Shown: positions 44,204-53,535 of the stretch, piece by piece | How positions within the stretch are numbered: position 1 is the stretch's first letter | Layout of the letters: every line of letters begins with the position of its first letter | Origin: Allorhizobium ampelinum S4 | Lineage (GTDB): Bacteria > Pseudomonadota > Alphaproteobacteria > Rhizobiales > Rhizobiaceae | Reading direction: 5' to 3' | Assembly (NCBI RefSeq): GCF_000016285.1 | Contig: NC_011989.1 | Location: 623,001-687,000, forward strand | Length of the DNA: 64,000 nucleotides | Program-made: the position numbers and the translations under genes | Notes under the pieces: generated by a model | What the model was told of the DNA's origin: nothing | What the model saw: only the letters and a program-made list of their open reading frames with translations | Databases searched by the model: none

Positions 44204-44358
44204 ATTATCAGCAGGGGCGGGCGGTGCAAATCGAAAATCTATTTTTAAAGCTGATCCCTTTCCCAAACCGGTCGCTGCTCCATTTTGAACGGGACAGAAT
44301 GGCTCGGTCTTTTTTGAAAAGGCTTGACTCTGTCGCGAGCAATAGAGATGTTTGCCCA

Positions 44359-44372
44359 CCAAAGCGCTTTGG
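44359..44372. promoter_or_regulatory. AglR operator candidate 2
   Basis: CCAAAGCGCTTTGG, a perfect 14-bp palindrome with the same AAGCGCTT core as site 1, about 168 bp away (centre to centre) and 70 bp upstream of the aglE start. The two sites could be bridged by one tetramer. The rest of the 290-bp aglR-aglE gap shows no gene. Confidence 0.65.
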
Positions 44373-44442
44373 ACGCTGGATAAAGGTGATGGCAGGATCG
44401 CCCCAGCGCGGGAAACAGGCATTGGATAAAGGGAGGAATTTT

Positions 44443-45801
44443 GTGAAAAAACATCTGCTTATGGGAGTGGCCGCTCTGTGCTTGATCGCAGGCGTGGCAA
44501 ATGGCGCCGAATTGAAGTTCAAGCCCGGCGAAGATTCCAAGTTCAACTGGAAGAGCTATGAGGAGTTTTCCAAGTCTCACCAATTGAAGGGCCAGACGAT
44601 TACGATTTTCGGGCCTTGGCGTGGTGAAGACCAGGCGCTGTTTGAAAGCGTGCTTGAGTATTTCCGCCAGGCGACTGGCGCAGACGTGAAATATTCCTCC
44701 TCGGAAAATTACGAGCAGCAAATCGTTATCGACACCCAGGCCGGCAGCCCTCCCAATGTCGCCATTCTCGCCCAGCCCGGTCTGGTCGCCGATCTCGCCT
44801 CCAAGGGTGCTTTGACGCCGTTGGGTGAGGAGAATGGACAATGGTTGAAGGACAATTTCTCCGCCGGTCAGTCCTGGGTCGATCTTTCCACCTTCAAGGG
44901 CAAGGACGGCAAGCCGCTGATCTATGGCTTTCCCTACAAGATCGATATCAAATCGCTGATCTGGTATGTGCCTGAGAATTTCGAGGATGCGGGCTATGAT
45001 GTGCCCAAGTCGATGGAAGAGCTGAAGGCGCTGACCGAAAAGATCGCTGCTGATGGCGGCACGCCCTGGTGCATCGGGCTTGGCTCCGGTGGTGCGACAG
45101 GTTGGCCCGCGACCGATTGGGTCGAGGATATGATGCTCCGGCTCTATCCAGCTGATGTCTACGATAAGTGGGTGAAGAACGAGATCAAGTTTGACGATCC
45201 GCAAGTTGTCAAGGCCATCGAGGATTATGGCTGGTTCTCGCGCAATCCGAAATTCGTCGATGGCGGCGCAGCGGGCGTGGCCTCCACCGATTTCCGTGAC
45301 AGCACTAAGGGTCTGTTTACCTCACCGCCGAAATGCTACCTGCATCATCAGGCATCCTTCATTCCGTCCTTCTTCCCGCAAGGAACGGTCGTTGGCCAGG
45401 ATGTCGATTTCTTCCCAACCCCGAATTACGCCAGCAAGCCTGAACTCGGAAATCCGGTCGAAGGGGCAGGTACCCTGGCGATGATCACCAAGGATTCGCC
45501 CGGTGCGCGCGCCTTTATCGACTTCATCAAAACCCCGATCGCCCATGAGGTCTGGATGGCGCAATCCGGCTTCCTGACCGCCTTTAAGGCGGCCAACCAG
45601 GAAACCTATGCCAACGACCCCTTGAAGAAACAGGGCAAGATCCTGCTCGACGCCACGACGTTCCGGTTTGATGGTTCCGACCTGATGCCGGGCAAGATCG
45701 GTGCAGGTGCCTTCTGGACCGCCATGGTCGATTATGCCGGCGGCAAATCCGCCGACGAAGTCGCCAAGGGAGTCCAGAAATCCTGGGACGGCCTGAAATA
45801 A
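44443..45801 (+). CDS. aglE: Alpha-glucoside ABC transporter substrate-binding protein AglE
   Basis: 452 aa with a GTG start at 44443, set by GGGAGG six to seven bases upstream; a reading frame beginning at 44170 would run through the operators. A signal peptide covers residues 1-24 (KKHLLMGVAALCLIAGVANGAE). The mature protein has the usual solute-binding fold for sugars (TITIFGPWRGEDQALFESVLEYF, YGFPYKIDIKSLIWYVPENFEDAGYDVPKSM). It captures alpha-glucosides in the periplasm for AglF/AglG/AglK. First gene of the agl operon. Confidence 0.93.
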   Translation: MKKHLLMGVAALCLIAGVANGAELKFKPGEDSKFNWKSYEEFSKSHQLKGQTITIFGPWRGEDQALFESVLEYFRQATGADVKYSSSENYEQQIVIDTQAGSPPNVAILAQPGLVADLASKGALTPLGEENGQWLKDNFSAGQSWVDLSTFKGKDGKPLIYGFPYKIDIKSLIWYVPENFEDAGYDVPKSMEELKALTEKIAADGGTPWCIGLGSGGATGWPATDWVEDMMLRLYPADVYDKWVKNEIKFDDPQVVKAIEDYGWFSRNPKFVDGGAAGVASTDFRDSTKGLFTSPPKCYLHHQASFIPSFFPQGTVVGQDVDFFPTPNYASKPELGNPVEGAGTLAMITKDSPGARAFIDFIKTPIAHEVWMAQSGFLTAFKAANQETYANDPLKKQGKILLDATTFRFDGSDLMPGKIGAGAFWTAMVDYAGGKSADEVAKGVQKSWDGLK

Positions 45802-45885
45802 CACCGCAATAGCCAGGTATCGCAGCCTCAATTTGCTGCGATGCCTGGCATGCATATCGATAAGATGGGTTGGGAGGCCGGGTCC

Positions 45886-46896
45886 GTGGAACAGCTTTTA
45901 TACGCATTGATCACCATCGTTATCGGCGTGGGTGCGGCGCTGGCCTATTTCTTTGGGTCAAACTTCATTCTCGACCGGCTGTTTCCCTCCAATATCCCGG
46001 ATCTCTCCCGCGCCTCGCGCAATCTGCGGATCGCAGGCCAGATCAGGCCTTGGCTGTTTTTAGGTCCGGCGCTGCTGTCTCTTGGTATTTACCTGGTCTA
46101 TCCGCTGTTTTCGTCGATTGCCTATTCGTTCTACGACCGCACTGGCACCCAGTTCGTCGGTCTGGACAATTACCGCTGGATGATTTTCGACGGGGAGTTT
46201 CATCTGTCGATCTTCAACAATATCCTCTGGCTGATCGTGGTGCCGACCGGTGCCACTCTGTTTGGGTTGATCATCGCGGCGCTGACCGACCGGATCTGGT
46301 GGGGCAATATCGCCAAGTCGCTGATTTTCATGCCGATGGCGATTTCCTTTGTCGGCGCCTCGGTGATCTGGAAATTCGTCTATGATTACCGTGACGCGAA
46401 TGCCGAGCAGATCGGCCTGCTCAATGCTGTTGTCGTCTGGTTCGGCGGCACGCCGCAGGTATGGATTTCTCTGCCGTTCTGGAACAATTTCTTCCTGATG
46501 GTCATCCTGATCTGGATCCAGACCGGTTTTGCTATGGTTCTGCTGTCGGCGGCACTGCGTGGTATTCCTGAGGAAACCATCGAGGCTGCGGTGATCGATG
46601 GCGCCAATCCCTGGCAGATTTTCATGAAGATTAAGGTGCCGCAGATCTGGAGCACGATTGCCGTGGTCTGGACGACGATTACCATCCTAGTGCTGAAGGT
46701 CTTCGATATCGTGCTGGCCATGACCAATGGCCAATGGCAGACTCAGGTTTTAGCCAATCTAATGTTCAACTGGATGTTCCGAGGCGGTGAAGATTACGGG
46801 CGAGGCGCGGTGATTGCCGTGGTGATCATGCTGATGGTGGTGCCGATCATGATTTGGAATATCCGCAATGCACGCCGCGAAATGGGAGGCAATTGA
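45886..46896 (+). CDS. aglF: Alpha-glucoside ABC transporter permease AglF
   Basis: 336 aa from a GTG at 45886, preceded by GGAGG. About seven membrane segments, the first at residues 4-24 (LYALITIVIGVGAALAYFFG). The EAA loop that contacts the ATPase is EETIEAAVIDGANPWQIFMKIKVP, near residue 240. It is MalF-like in role and pairs with AglG. It ends 1 bp before aglG. An in-frame ATG at 45841 is a less likely start, because the family begins at MEQLLYAL. Confidence 0.92.
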   Translation: MEQLLYALITIVIGVGAALAYFFGSNFILDRLFPSNIPDLSRASRNLRIAGQIRPWLFLGPALLSLGIYLVYPLFSSIAYSFYDRTGTQFVGLDNYRWMIFDGEFHLSIFNNILWLIVVPTGATLFGLIIAALTDRIWWGNIAKSLIFMPMAISFVGASVIWKFVYDYRDANAEQIGLLNAVVVWFGGTPQVWISLPFWNNFFLMVILIWIQTGFAMVLLSAALRGIPEETIEAAVIDGANPWQIFMKIKVPQIWSTIAVVWTTITILVLKVFDIVLAMTNGQWQTQVLANLMFNWMFRGGEDYGRGAVIAVVIMLMVVPIMIWNIRNARREMGGN

Positions 46897-46897
46897 G

Positions 46898-48043
46898 ATG
46901 CGCACACGGGCTCTCTCGCCACTGAATATCGCGGTCAATCTGACGGTGCTGCTGCTGGTCGTGATATGGACGATCCCAACGGTGGGTCTGTTGGTGACGT
47001 CCGTGCGCGACAAGAACCAGATTGTCGCCTCCGGCTGGTGGACAGCCCTGACCAGTTCAAGCCAGAAGGGGATCTACCGGGCGCCGGGACCTGAAGCGCA
47101 AAAGCAGGAGGGCGCGCTCTACGTGATATCAGGCAATGTGCTTGATGAGCCCCAAGGCAAGGTCAGCGCTTTCGGCACGTCCAGCCTCAAGGCGGAAGAG
47201 TTTGAAGCGGGTACAACGGCGAGCCTGAAGGATGGTCAGACGTTGACGGTCGCCGAAGATGGCACATTCAAGTTGACCTCGACGACCTCCTTTGACGGCT
47301 CGCGCGGCCAGCGTATTTTCTTCACCGCCAAACTGCCGCCACGCTTCAGCCTCGACAATTACCGAACCGTGCTGAATGCCGAGGGCATCGGCAAATCCTT
47401 CATCAATTCGCTGACGGTTTCCATTCCCGCCACCATTATTCCCATTCTGGTGGCCGCCTTTGCCGCCTATGCGCTGGCCTGGATGCCCTTTCCCGGACGC
47501 TCTCTCTTGCTTGCGGGTATTGTCGGCCTGCTGGTCGTGCCGCTGCAAATGTCGCTGATCCCGCTACTGCAGATCTATAATGATGTCGGGGAGTTTTTTG
47601 GGGTGCCGTCCAAGACCTATCTTGGCATCTGGCTGGCGCATATGGGTTTTGGCCTGCCGCTCGCCATCTATCTGCTGCGCAATTACATCGCTGGACTGCC
47701 GCGTGAAATCATGGAATCCGCGCGGGTCGACGGCGCTAGCGATTTTGAGATCTTCATCAAGATCGTGCTGCCACTGTCCTATCCGGCGCTGGCGTCCTTT
47801 GCGATCTTCCAGTTTCTGTGGACCTGGAACGACCTGCTGGTTGCTATGGTGTTTCTGGGGACTGGCAATGAGGAACTGGTGCTGACCGGCCGCCTCGTCA
47901 ACCTGCTCGGCTCGCGTGGTGCCAATTGGGAAATTCTCACGGCATCCGCCTTCATCACCATTATCGTGCCGCTTTTGGTGTTTTTCGTGCTGCAACGCTA
48001 TCTGGTGCGCGGCTTGCTGGCCGGCTCCGTCAAGGGTGGCTGA
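46898..48043 (+). CDS. aglG: Alpha-glucoside ABC transporter permease AglG
   Basis: 381 aa from the ATG at 46898 (GGGAGG upstream), long for a MalG-type permease (about 280 aa). The extra length is a periplasmic insert of about 110 residues between the first membrane segment (~13-35) and the second (~165-190), containing LKDGQTLTVAEDGTFKLTSTTSFDG, as found in agl systems. The EAA loop is EIMESARVDGASDFEIFIKIVLP. The other half of the membrane channel is AglF. Confidence 0.92.
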   Translation: MRTRALSPLNIAVNLTVLLLVVIWTIPTVGLLVTSVRDKNQIVASGWWTALTSSSQKGIYRAPGPEAQKQEGALYVISGNVLDEPQGKVSAFGTSSLKAEEFEAGTTASLKDGQTLTVAEDGTFKLTSTTSFDGSRGQRIFFTAKLPPRFSLDNYRTVLNAEGIGKSFINSLTVSIPATIIPILVAAFAAYALAWMPFPGRSLLLAGIVGLLVVPLQMSLIPLLQIYNDVGEFFGVPSKTYLGIWLAHMGFGLPLAIYLLRNYIAGLPREIMESARVDGASDFEIFIKIVLPLSYPALASFAIFQFLWTWNDLLVAMVFLGTGNEELVLTGRLVNLLGSRGANWEILTASAFITIIVPLLVFFVLQRYLVRGLLAGSVKGG

Positions 48044-48119
48044 TCGCGTTTTCGACGGCTTGTTTTTCCTTCCTCCCTCAATCTCCAACAGGCCAAAATT
48101 TCCAAGAGGACAGATATTC

Positions 48120-49772
48120 ATGACTGCTGCTTCCGATAGTGTCGCAATGCCGGACAAGGACTGGTGGCGCGGCGCGGTCATCTATCAGATTTATCCCCGC
48201 TCGTTCCAGGATTCCAACGGCGATGGCATTGGCGACCTGAAGGGCATCACCGCCCGCCTGCCGCATGTGGCAGGCCTCGGTGCCGATGCAATCTGGATTT
48301 CGCCGTTCTTTACCTCGCCGATGAAGGACTTTGGCTATGATGTTTCCAATTACGTCGATGTCGATCCAATGTTCGGAACGCTCAACGATTTCGACGCGCT
48401 GATTGCCGAAGCCCATCGCCTCGGCATCAAGGTGATGATCGACCTGGTGATCTCCCACACGTCAGACCAGCATGCGTGGTTTGTCGAAAGCCGCTCGAGC
48501 CGCATCAATGCCAGATCCGACTGGTATGTCTGGTCCGATCCAAAGCCGGATGGCACGCCGCCGAACAATTGGCTGTCGATTTTCGGCGGGTCCGCCTGGC
48601 AATGGGACCCGAGCCGGATGCAATATTACCTGCACAACTTCCTGACCTCGCAGCCCGATCTCAACATGCATAATCCGCATGTGCAGGAGGCGGTGCTGGA
48701 TGCTGTCCGGTTCTGGTTGAAGCGTGGCGTTGACGGGTTCCGTTTGGACACCATCAATTTCTACTTTCACGATCTGGCCTTGCGCGACAATCCGGCCCTG
48801 GACCCGGAACGGCGCAATGCGGCCACGGCACCGGCGGTCAATCCCTATAATTTCCAGGAGCATATCTACGACAAGAACCAGGCGGAAAACCTGGAATTCC
48901 TCAAGCGCTTTCGCTCCGTGCTGGATGAGTTTCCAGCGATTGCCGCCGTTGGCGAAGTCGGGGACAGCCAATACGGGTTGCAAATCGCCGGGCAGTACAC
49001 GTCCGGCGGCGACAAGATGCAGATGTGCTATGCCTTCGAATTCCTTGCGCCTGACCCTGTGACACCGGCGCTGGTCGCCAATACCCAGAAGGCCTTCCAG
49101 GATGCCGCCCCTGAGGGCTGGGCTTGCTGGGCGTTTTCCAACCATGATGTTGTGCGCCATGTCAGCCGCTGGGGCGCCAACGTTGCCGACCGTGCTGCCT
49201 TCGCCAAGCAGATGGCCGCACTGCTGATGACCCAGCGTGGCTCGGTCTGCATCTATCAGGGCGAGGAACTGGGGCTGACCGAAGCCGATATCTCCTTCGA
49301 GGATCTGCAGGACCCCTATGGCATCCAGTTCTGGCCGGAATTCAAGGGGCGCGACGGCTGCCGCACGCCGATGGTCTGGGATACGCTGGCCAAGCAGGCC
49401 GGTTTCAGCGCCGCCGACAAGACCTGGTTGCCAATCCCGGTCGAACACAGCCTCAACGCTGTCCATGTCCAGGAAGGGCATGACGATAGCGTGCTGGAAC
49501 ACTATCGGCGTTTCCTGCATTTCCGCCGCACGCTGCCAGCGCTGATCAAGGGCGAGATCGCCTTCCATACGGTGACGGAGACCGACCTCGTCTATTCCCG
49601 CAGCCTGGACGGCGAGACAATATTGTGCGGCTTCAACATGTCTGCCGAACCGGCAGAACTGTCTTTGCCGGATGGAAATTGGCAGGCTCTGGAGGGCCAT
49701 GGTTTTGCCGGGAGTGTCACAGGTGGCAAGATCAGCCTTCCAGCCTGGGGCGCCTGGTTCGGTCGCGGTTAA
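48120..49772 (+). CDS. aglA: Alpha-glucosidase AglA, glycoside hydrolase family 13
   Basis: 550 aa from the ATG at 48120 (AGAGGA upstream). It hydrolyses imported alpha-glucosides to glucose in the cytoplasm. GH13 signatures: [29 protein letters not shown] at the start, [14 protein letters not shown], the nucleophile Asp in [16 protein letters not shown], the acid/base Glu in AVGEVGD, and [13 protein letters not shown] with the transition-state Asp. No signal peptide. The glucose it releases can enter the Entner-Doudoroff genes encoded at 58257-62399. Confidence 0.94.
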   Translation: MTAASDSVAMPDKDWWRGAVIYQIYPRSFQDSNGDGIGDLKGITARLPHVAGLGADAIWISPFFTSPMKDFGYDVSNYVDVDPMFGTLNDFDALIAEAHRLGIKVMIDLVISHTSDQHAWFVESRSSRINARSDWYVWSDPKPDGTPPNNWLSIFGGSAWQWDPSRMQYYLHNFLTSQPDLNMHNPHVQEAVLDAVRFWLKRGVDGFRLDTINFYFHDLALRDNPALDPERRNAATAPAVNPYNFQEHIYDKNQAENLEFLKRFRSVLDEFPAIAAVGEVGDSQYGLQIAGQYTSGGDKMQMCYAFEFLAPDPVTPALVANTQKAFQDAAPEGWACWAFSNHDVVRHVSRWGANVADRAAFAKQMAALLMTQRGSVCIYQGEELGLTEADISFEDLQDPYGIQFWPEFKGRDGCRTPMVWDTLAKQAGFSAADKTWLPIPVEHSLNAVHVQEGHDDSVLEHYRRFLHFRRTLPALIKGEIAFHTVTETDLVYSRSLDGETILCGFNMSAEPAELSLPDGNWQALEGHGFAGSVTGGKISLPAWGAWFGRG

Positions 49773-49796
49773 ACGCTGAAACTAACAAACGGTTAT

Positions 49797-49823
49797 CTGT
49801 CCGGCTCATGGCGAGCCGGACAG
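49797..49823 (+). other. Perfect 11-bp hairpin between aglA and aglK
   Basis: CTGTCCGGCTC (49797-49807) pairs with GAGCCGGACAG (49813-49823) around a 5-base loop. No T-run follows. It may stabilise the upstream mRNA or lower expression of the ATPase gene. Confidence 0.5.
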
Positions 49824-49849
49824 ATCCAAAAACGAGGAGGGGGAGGACA

Positions 49850-50938
49850 ATGGCAAGCTTGGTCCTGAAAGACATTCGCAAGGCCTATGGACAGGTCAAG
49901 GTGCTGCACGGCATCGACCTAGACATCGCCAAGGGCGAGTTCGTGGTGTTTGTCGGTCCGTCCGGCTGCGGCAAATCCACGCTTTTGCGGATGATTGCCG
50001 GACTGGAAGATATTACCAGCGGCGAGATGCGCATTGACGACCAGATTGTCAATGACGTGCCGCCCTCCAAGCGCGGCATTGCCATGGTCTTCCAGTCCTA
50101 TGCGCTCTACCCGCATATGACCGTCTATGACAACATGGCTTTCGGCATGCGGATCGCCGGTGAAAACAAACAGGAAATCGAGCGGCGGGTGCGCGCCGCC
50201 GCCGCTATCCTGCAATTGGAGCCCTATCTCGACCGCTTGCCCAAGGCCTTGTCGGGCGGCCAGCGCCAGCGTGTGGCCATCGGACGGGCGATCTGCCGCG
50301 ATCCGAAAGTCTTTCTGTTCGACGAACCGCTCTCCAATCTCGATGCAGCCCTTCGCGTCGCCACCCGGATTGAAATCGCCCGTCTGCACGAACAGATGTC
50401 CGATACCACGATGATCTATGTCACCCATGATCAGGTCGAGGCGATGACGCTGGCCGACCGGATTGTCGTGTTGTCGGCGGGCCGGATCGAACAGGTCGGC
50501 GCGCCGCTGGAGCTTTACGAGCGCCCCGCCAATCTGTTCGTTGCCCAGTTCATCGGCTCGCCCGCCATGAACATCCTGCCGGCCACTATCGTCGAGGCCG
50601 GGTCTGAAACGCGCATTGCGCTCAAGGATCGCTCAACCCTGTCGGTGCCGATTGCTGTGCCTACAGAAGATGCAGGCAAGGCGGCCAGTTTCGGGGTAAG
50701 GCCGGAGGATTTGACCATTGCCGCCGAAGGTCCGGCGCTGTTTGAAGGCACCGTCTCCCTGGTCGAGGCCCTGGGCGAGGTGACAATGCTCTATGTCGAC
50801 GGCCCGGTCGAGGGGCAGCCGGTGGTGGTGAAACTGCCGGGCATTGCCAAGGTTGCCAGGGGCGACCGGCTGCGCTTTGCCGCAGAGGGTGAAAAGCTAC
50901 ATCTTTTTGATGCGCAGGGGCAAAGCTACAAGCGTTGA
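49850..50938 (+). CDS. aglK: Alpha-glucoside ABC transporter ATPase AglK
   Basis: 362 aa from the ATG at 49850, with GGGAGGA upstream. MalK/UgpC-type ATPase. Walker A is [10 protein letters not shown] (about residues 36-45), the Q-loop lies in [21 protein letters not shown], the signature is [14 protein letters not shown], Walker B is [11 protein letters not shown], and the H-loop is [14 protein letters not shown]. The C-terminal ~120 residues form the TOBE/regulatory domain. It energises AglF/AglG; the ATPase may serve other sugar permeases too. Last gene of the agl operon. Confidence 0.95.
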   Translation: MASLVLKDIRKAYGQVKVLHGIDLDIAKGEFVVFVGPSGCGKSTLLRMIAGLEDITSGEMRIDDQIVNDVPPSKRGIAMVFQSYALYPHMTVYDNMAFGMRIAGENKQEIERRVRAAAAILQLEPYLDRLPKALSGGQRQRVAIGRAICRDPKVFLFDEPLSNLDAALRVATRIEIARLHEQMSDTTMIYVTHDQVEAMTLADRIVVLSAGRIEQVGAPLELYERPANLFVAQFIGSPAMNILPATIVEAGSETRIALKDRSTLSVPIAVPTEDAGKAASFGVRPEDLTIAAEGPALFEGTVSLVEALGEVTMLYVDGPVEGQPVVVKLPGIAKVARGDRLRFAAEGEKLHLFDAQGQSYKR

Positions 50939-51024
50939 TCGGGTTTGATTTCCCATGCATTAACTATGGTAAAAAAGGCAGGCTCGCCAAGGGGGCGGGC
51001 AGGCCGGTTTATCCATTTTCTGTT

Positions 51025-51040
51025 AAGTTCGTTCCCCTAG
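51025..51040 (+). promoter_or_regulatory. AAG-N9-CTAG motif upstream of the PilZ-like gene
   Basis: AAG at 51025-51027 and CTAG at 51037-51040, the same spacing as upstream of flhA and of the motBC operon. It suggests the PilZ-like gene shares a promoter class with motility genes. Confidence 0.35.
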
Positions 51041-51076
51041 CCTGTGTCCAGTGAGGGCGTGAATGGGGTAAGCGTT

Positions 51077-51484
51077 ATGAATACGGCAGCTGGTCAATCA
51101 AATTACCTGCGCAGGGAAGAGTCCTTCATGTATGACCGGGAAGGCCGGTTTCGCATGGAAGACACCATGAATTCCGGGCGCCTGGAATATACCGAAAAAG
51201 GCATGAGCCATATGGCGTCGCGCCGATGCGACATCATCCGTATTTCTCAGAGTGGCGCCGTCATTTCCCTGCTGACGCAGTTCAACCTTCCCAAGCAATT
51301 CTATCTTGACATTCCCGATGCCCGCATCAACAAGGTGGGCGGGTTGTTGATGAAGACCTTCCCCAACAATACTGCCGAGATTCGTTTCTTGCGGTTGTTG
51401 ACCCAGAAGGAACTGGATCGGATCTTCGTGTTCAGCACCCATCCGGCCCATCGTGACCGCGTTCTGGATGTCCGCACCTGGTAA
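51077..51484 (+). CDS. Small PilZ-like protein
   Basis: 135 aa from the ATG at 51077; an upstream in-frame start at 51044 would add 11 residues. Residues ~57-125 have the outline of a PilZ domain: Arg pair SRRCDIIRISQSGAVISLL, then beta strands (FYLDIPDARI, AEIRFLRLLTQKELDRIF). The Arg pair and SxxG are there, but the Asp/Asn usual in the second c-di-GMP motif is not, so ligand binding is uncertain. Genes of this sort often control motility or polysaccharide. Single gene with its own terminator. Confidence 0.6.
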   Translation: MNTAAGQSNYLRREESFMYDREGRFRMEDTMNSGRLEYTEKGMSHMASRRCDIIRISQSGAVISLLTQFNLPKQFYLDIPDARINKVGGLLMKTFPNNTAEIRFLRLLTQKELDRIFVFSTHPAHRDRVLDVRTW

Positions 51485-51562
51485 TGACAGCAGGCGAGGC
51501 AGTTTTGGCCAGCCAGCGCTTTGTACGGTAGCGTACCAAACATTAAATATCAGACGCATTGG

Positions 51563-51590
51563 CGGGGAGCATCAAGCTCCCCGTTTTGCT
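51563..51590 (+). terminator. Terminator after the PilZ-like gene
   Basis: CGGGGAGC (51563-51570) pairs perfectly with GCTCCCCG (51576-51583), then TTTTG. It closes this transcript. The remaining gap, 51591-52086, shows no convincing gene; it must hold the promoter of the next gene. Confidence 0.75.
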
Positions 51591-52086
51591 GTTCGCCGGG
51601 GAGCTGCTTTGGGCCGCGGGATGGTGTATCCCTTCCTTTTCTTATCTTGCAAATATTTGATAATATTGAAGATCAGGCGCAGGTCCATGTCGATGCGCTG
51701 GGCGTCCTGACGTTTTGGTCCTACGCCTTATCCGGTAGTTTCGCGCAGTTCCGTCTGAAAGGCTTGCGCCTGCGCGCAGTGCTAAAAATGCCGTAAATCC
51801 GTGGCGTTTCCTCTATTCGCGTGAATATGAGACATTGCGATGATAAAAACCGGGTTTTGTAAACCCTTTGGTTACCAAGTTTCTTCATCCTTTAAAGACA
51901 GTCGGCGCTTGTTGCCGATGGACTGGGTCTTCTGGACCGGATCTTCAGGGCAATTGTCTCAGGCGCGGCATGCATTTGGGACAGTTGCACTCTCTTGAAG
52001 GCGGGGATGCTTGGATATCCTCCAGCCTTGGTAAAAAGTTGCGGCGTTGAGCCGCCAGCCGCTGACCGGCTGTTTGGGTACGAGTT

Positions 52087-53478
52087 GTGAGTATGGCGTT
52101 CGCGGTCGATTTCTTTCCCAGCACTGGCAGAACCGTTACTGGTAGGCCCGGGCGCGCAAAATCCGTCCTGGTTCCCAGGCTGATGTCCGGCGCGGCGCTC
52201 GTCGGCGGTAGCCTTGCCGCCGGTCTTTGGGTCGCCGTCACATTCAGCACTCTGCACGGTGTCGGGTTTTCACAAGCCTCTGTCTCCTCTCCCTTTTCGA
52301 GGGATATGGCCGCGGAATTCCGCAACAGCCTGGTCTTGCCAAAGCCGCCTGTCGCGGCTGTAAGGCGGGACGAAGTCCGATCTGCCCAGGTGGTGAAGGA
52401 AAAGATGGCGCAGGTCCGCCACGAGATCGCGGCCCTTTCCACTCCGGTTTCCAGGCCGCTTGACCTCGCAGGACGCGCTATCCTCGAACAGGCGCTGGCC
52501 GTCTCCATTGCCGAGCGGGCGTTGGCACAGCGCTGGAGCAACGATACCGGCAGCCAGGTCGCCGAAGCCGTGGCGGCAAAGCCGCAACCAATTCAAGCAA
52601 CCGCAATGCCGCCACAGCAGGTTGCCGAGGCGATCCTGAAGACGGCGCCGCCCCTTGGACAGATAAACCAGCCGTTGTCTGCACAATTGCAGCCGGTCGC
52701 TACCGCCCTGGTCGCCGACCGCGGTCGCGATCCCGTCGCTCCGCCACAAGCTGGCCCCGTGACGATTGCTTCGGTTGAACCGCCAGCCGCCGCCAAGTCA
52801 ATGCAGGTGGCCATGCTGCCGGATGTGGTGCCAGCGCCGATCAACCGGCCCAAGAGCGATCCTTTCCGCGAAGTCCTGGTTGCGCCCAAGCCTGAAACAG
52901 AAGCCGACACAGACACCTCTGCCCGGCCGCAACCGAAGACCATTCCGCTGAAATCAGCGCCGGAAAAAACCGCGCCGAAGACAGTGATGGCCTATGCCCG
53001 CTCACAGGAGGTGATGGACGACGATGAAAGCCCGTCGATCTTCCGCAAGCGCGCCTCATTGCCCGGTCGCGGCAGCGGTGTTGCCGTCTATGACATTTCC
53101 AGCGCTACGGTCTATATGCCGAATGGTGAAAAGCTGGTGGCGCATTCCGGCCGCGGCGAAAATCGCGACAATCCGCGCTCCGTTCACATCAAGAACCGTG
53201 GTGCGACTCCGCCGAATATTTATCGGCTGACCCTGCGCGAAAGCTTGTTCCATGGTGTCGAGGCCTTACGCATGACGCCGGTTGGCGGCAACAATATGTA
53301 TGGCCGCGATGGCTTCCTCACCCACACATTCCTGCTACGGGTGCGCGGCGATTCCAGTGGCTGTGTGGTGTTCCAGGAATATCCGCGCTTCCTGGCCGCC
53401 TACAAGCGCGGCGATATCAAGACGCTGATCGTTGTGCCAACAGTGGCTGAACTGCCGAAATACATGGCAAAGCTGTAA
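52087..53478 (+). CDS. DUF2778-type cell-wall protein, L,D-transpeptidase-like
   Basis: 463 aa with a GTG start at 52087 (or ATG at 52093). A membrane segment lies at about residues 33-55 (LMSGAALVGGSLAAGLWVAVTF), followed by a long Ala/Pro/Gln-rich, probably disordered region to ~310. The C-terminal ~150 residues are the DUF2778 domain, related to YkuD enzymes: GSGVAVYDISSATVYMPNGEKLVAHSGRGENRDNP, then DGFLTHTFLLRVRGDSSGCVVFQEY, with the catalytic-type H and SxGC. Members include Tlde1 effectors, but this one is membrane-anchored and looks like a resident cell-wall enzyme. Confidence 0.75.
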   Translation: MSMAFAVDFFPSTGRTVTGRPGRAKSVLVPRLMSGAALVGGSLAAGLWVAVTFSTLHGVGFSQASVSSPFSRDMAAEFRNSLVLPKPPVAAVRRDEVRSAQVVKEKMAQVRHEIAALSTPVSRPLDLAGRAILEQALAVSIAERALAQRWSNDTGSQVAEAVAAKPQPIQATAMPPQQVAEAILKTAPPLGQINQPLSAQLQPVATALVADRGRDPVAPPQAGPVTIASVEPPAAAKSMQVAMLPDVVPAPINRPKSDPFREVLVAPKPETEADTDTSARPQPKTIPLKSAPEKTAPKTVMAYARSQEVMDDDESPSIFRKRASLPGRGSGVAVYDISSATVYMPNGEKLVAHSGRGENRDNPRSVHIKNRGATPPNIYRLTLRESLFHGVEALRMTPVGGNNMYGRDGFLTHTFLLRVRGDSSGCVVFQEYPRFLAAYKRGDIKTLIVVPTVAELPKYMAKL

Positions 53479-53501
53479 CACGAAGATATCTCGATATGAT
53501 C

Positions 53502-53532
53502 ACGCCGCGCTGGCAACAGCGCGGCGTTTTCG
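53502..53532 (+). terminator. Terminator between two convergent genes
   Basis: ACGCCGCGCT (53502-53511) pairs with AGCGCGGCGT (53518-53527) around a 6-base loop, then TTT on the plus strand. It separates the DUF2778 gene from the leftward transporter gene. Confidence 0.8.
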
Positions 53533-53535
53533 TGT

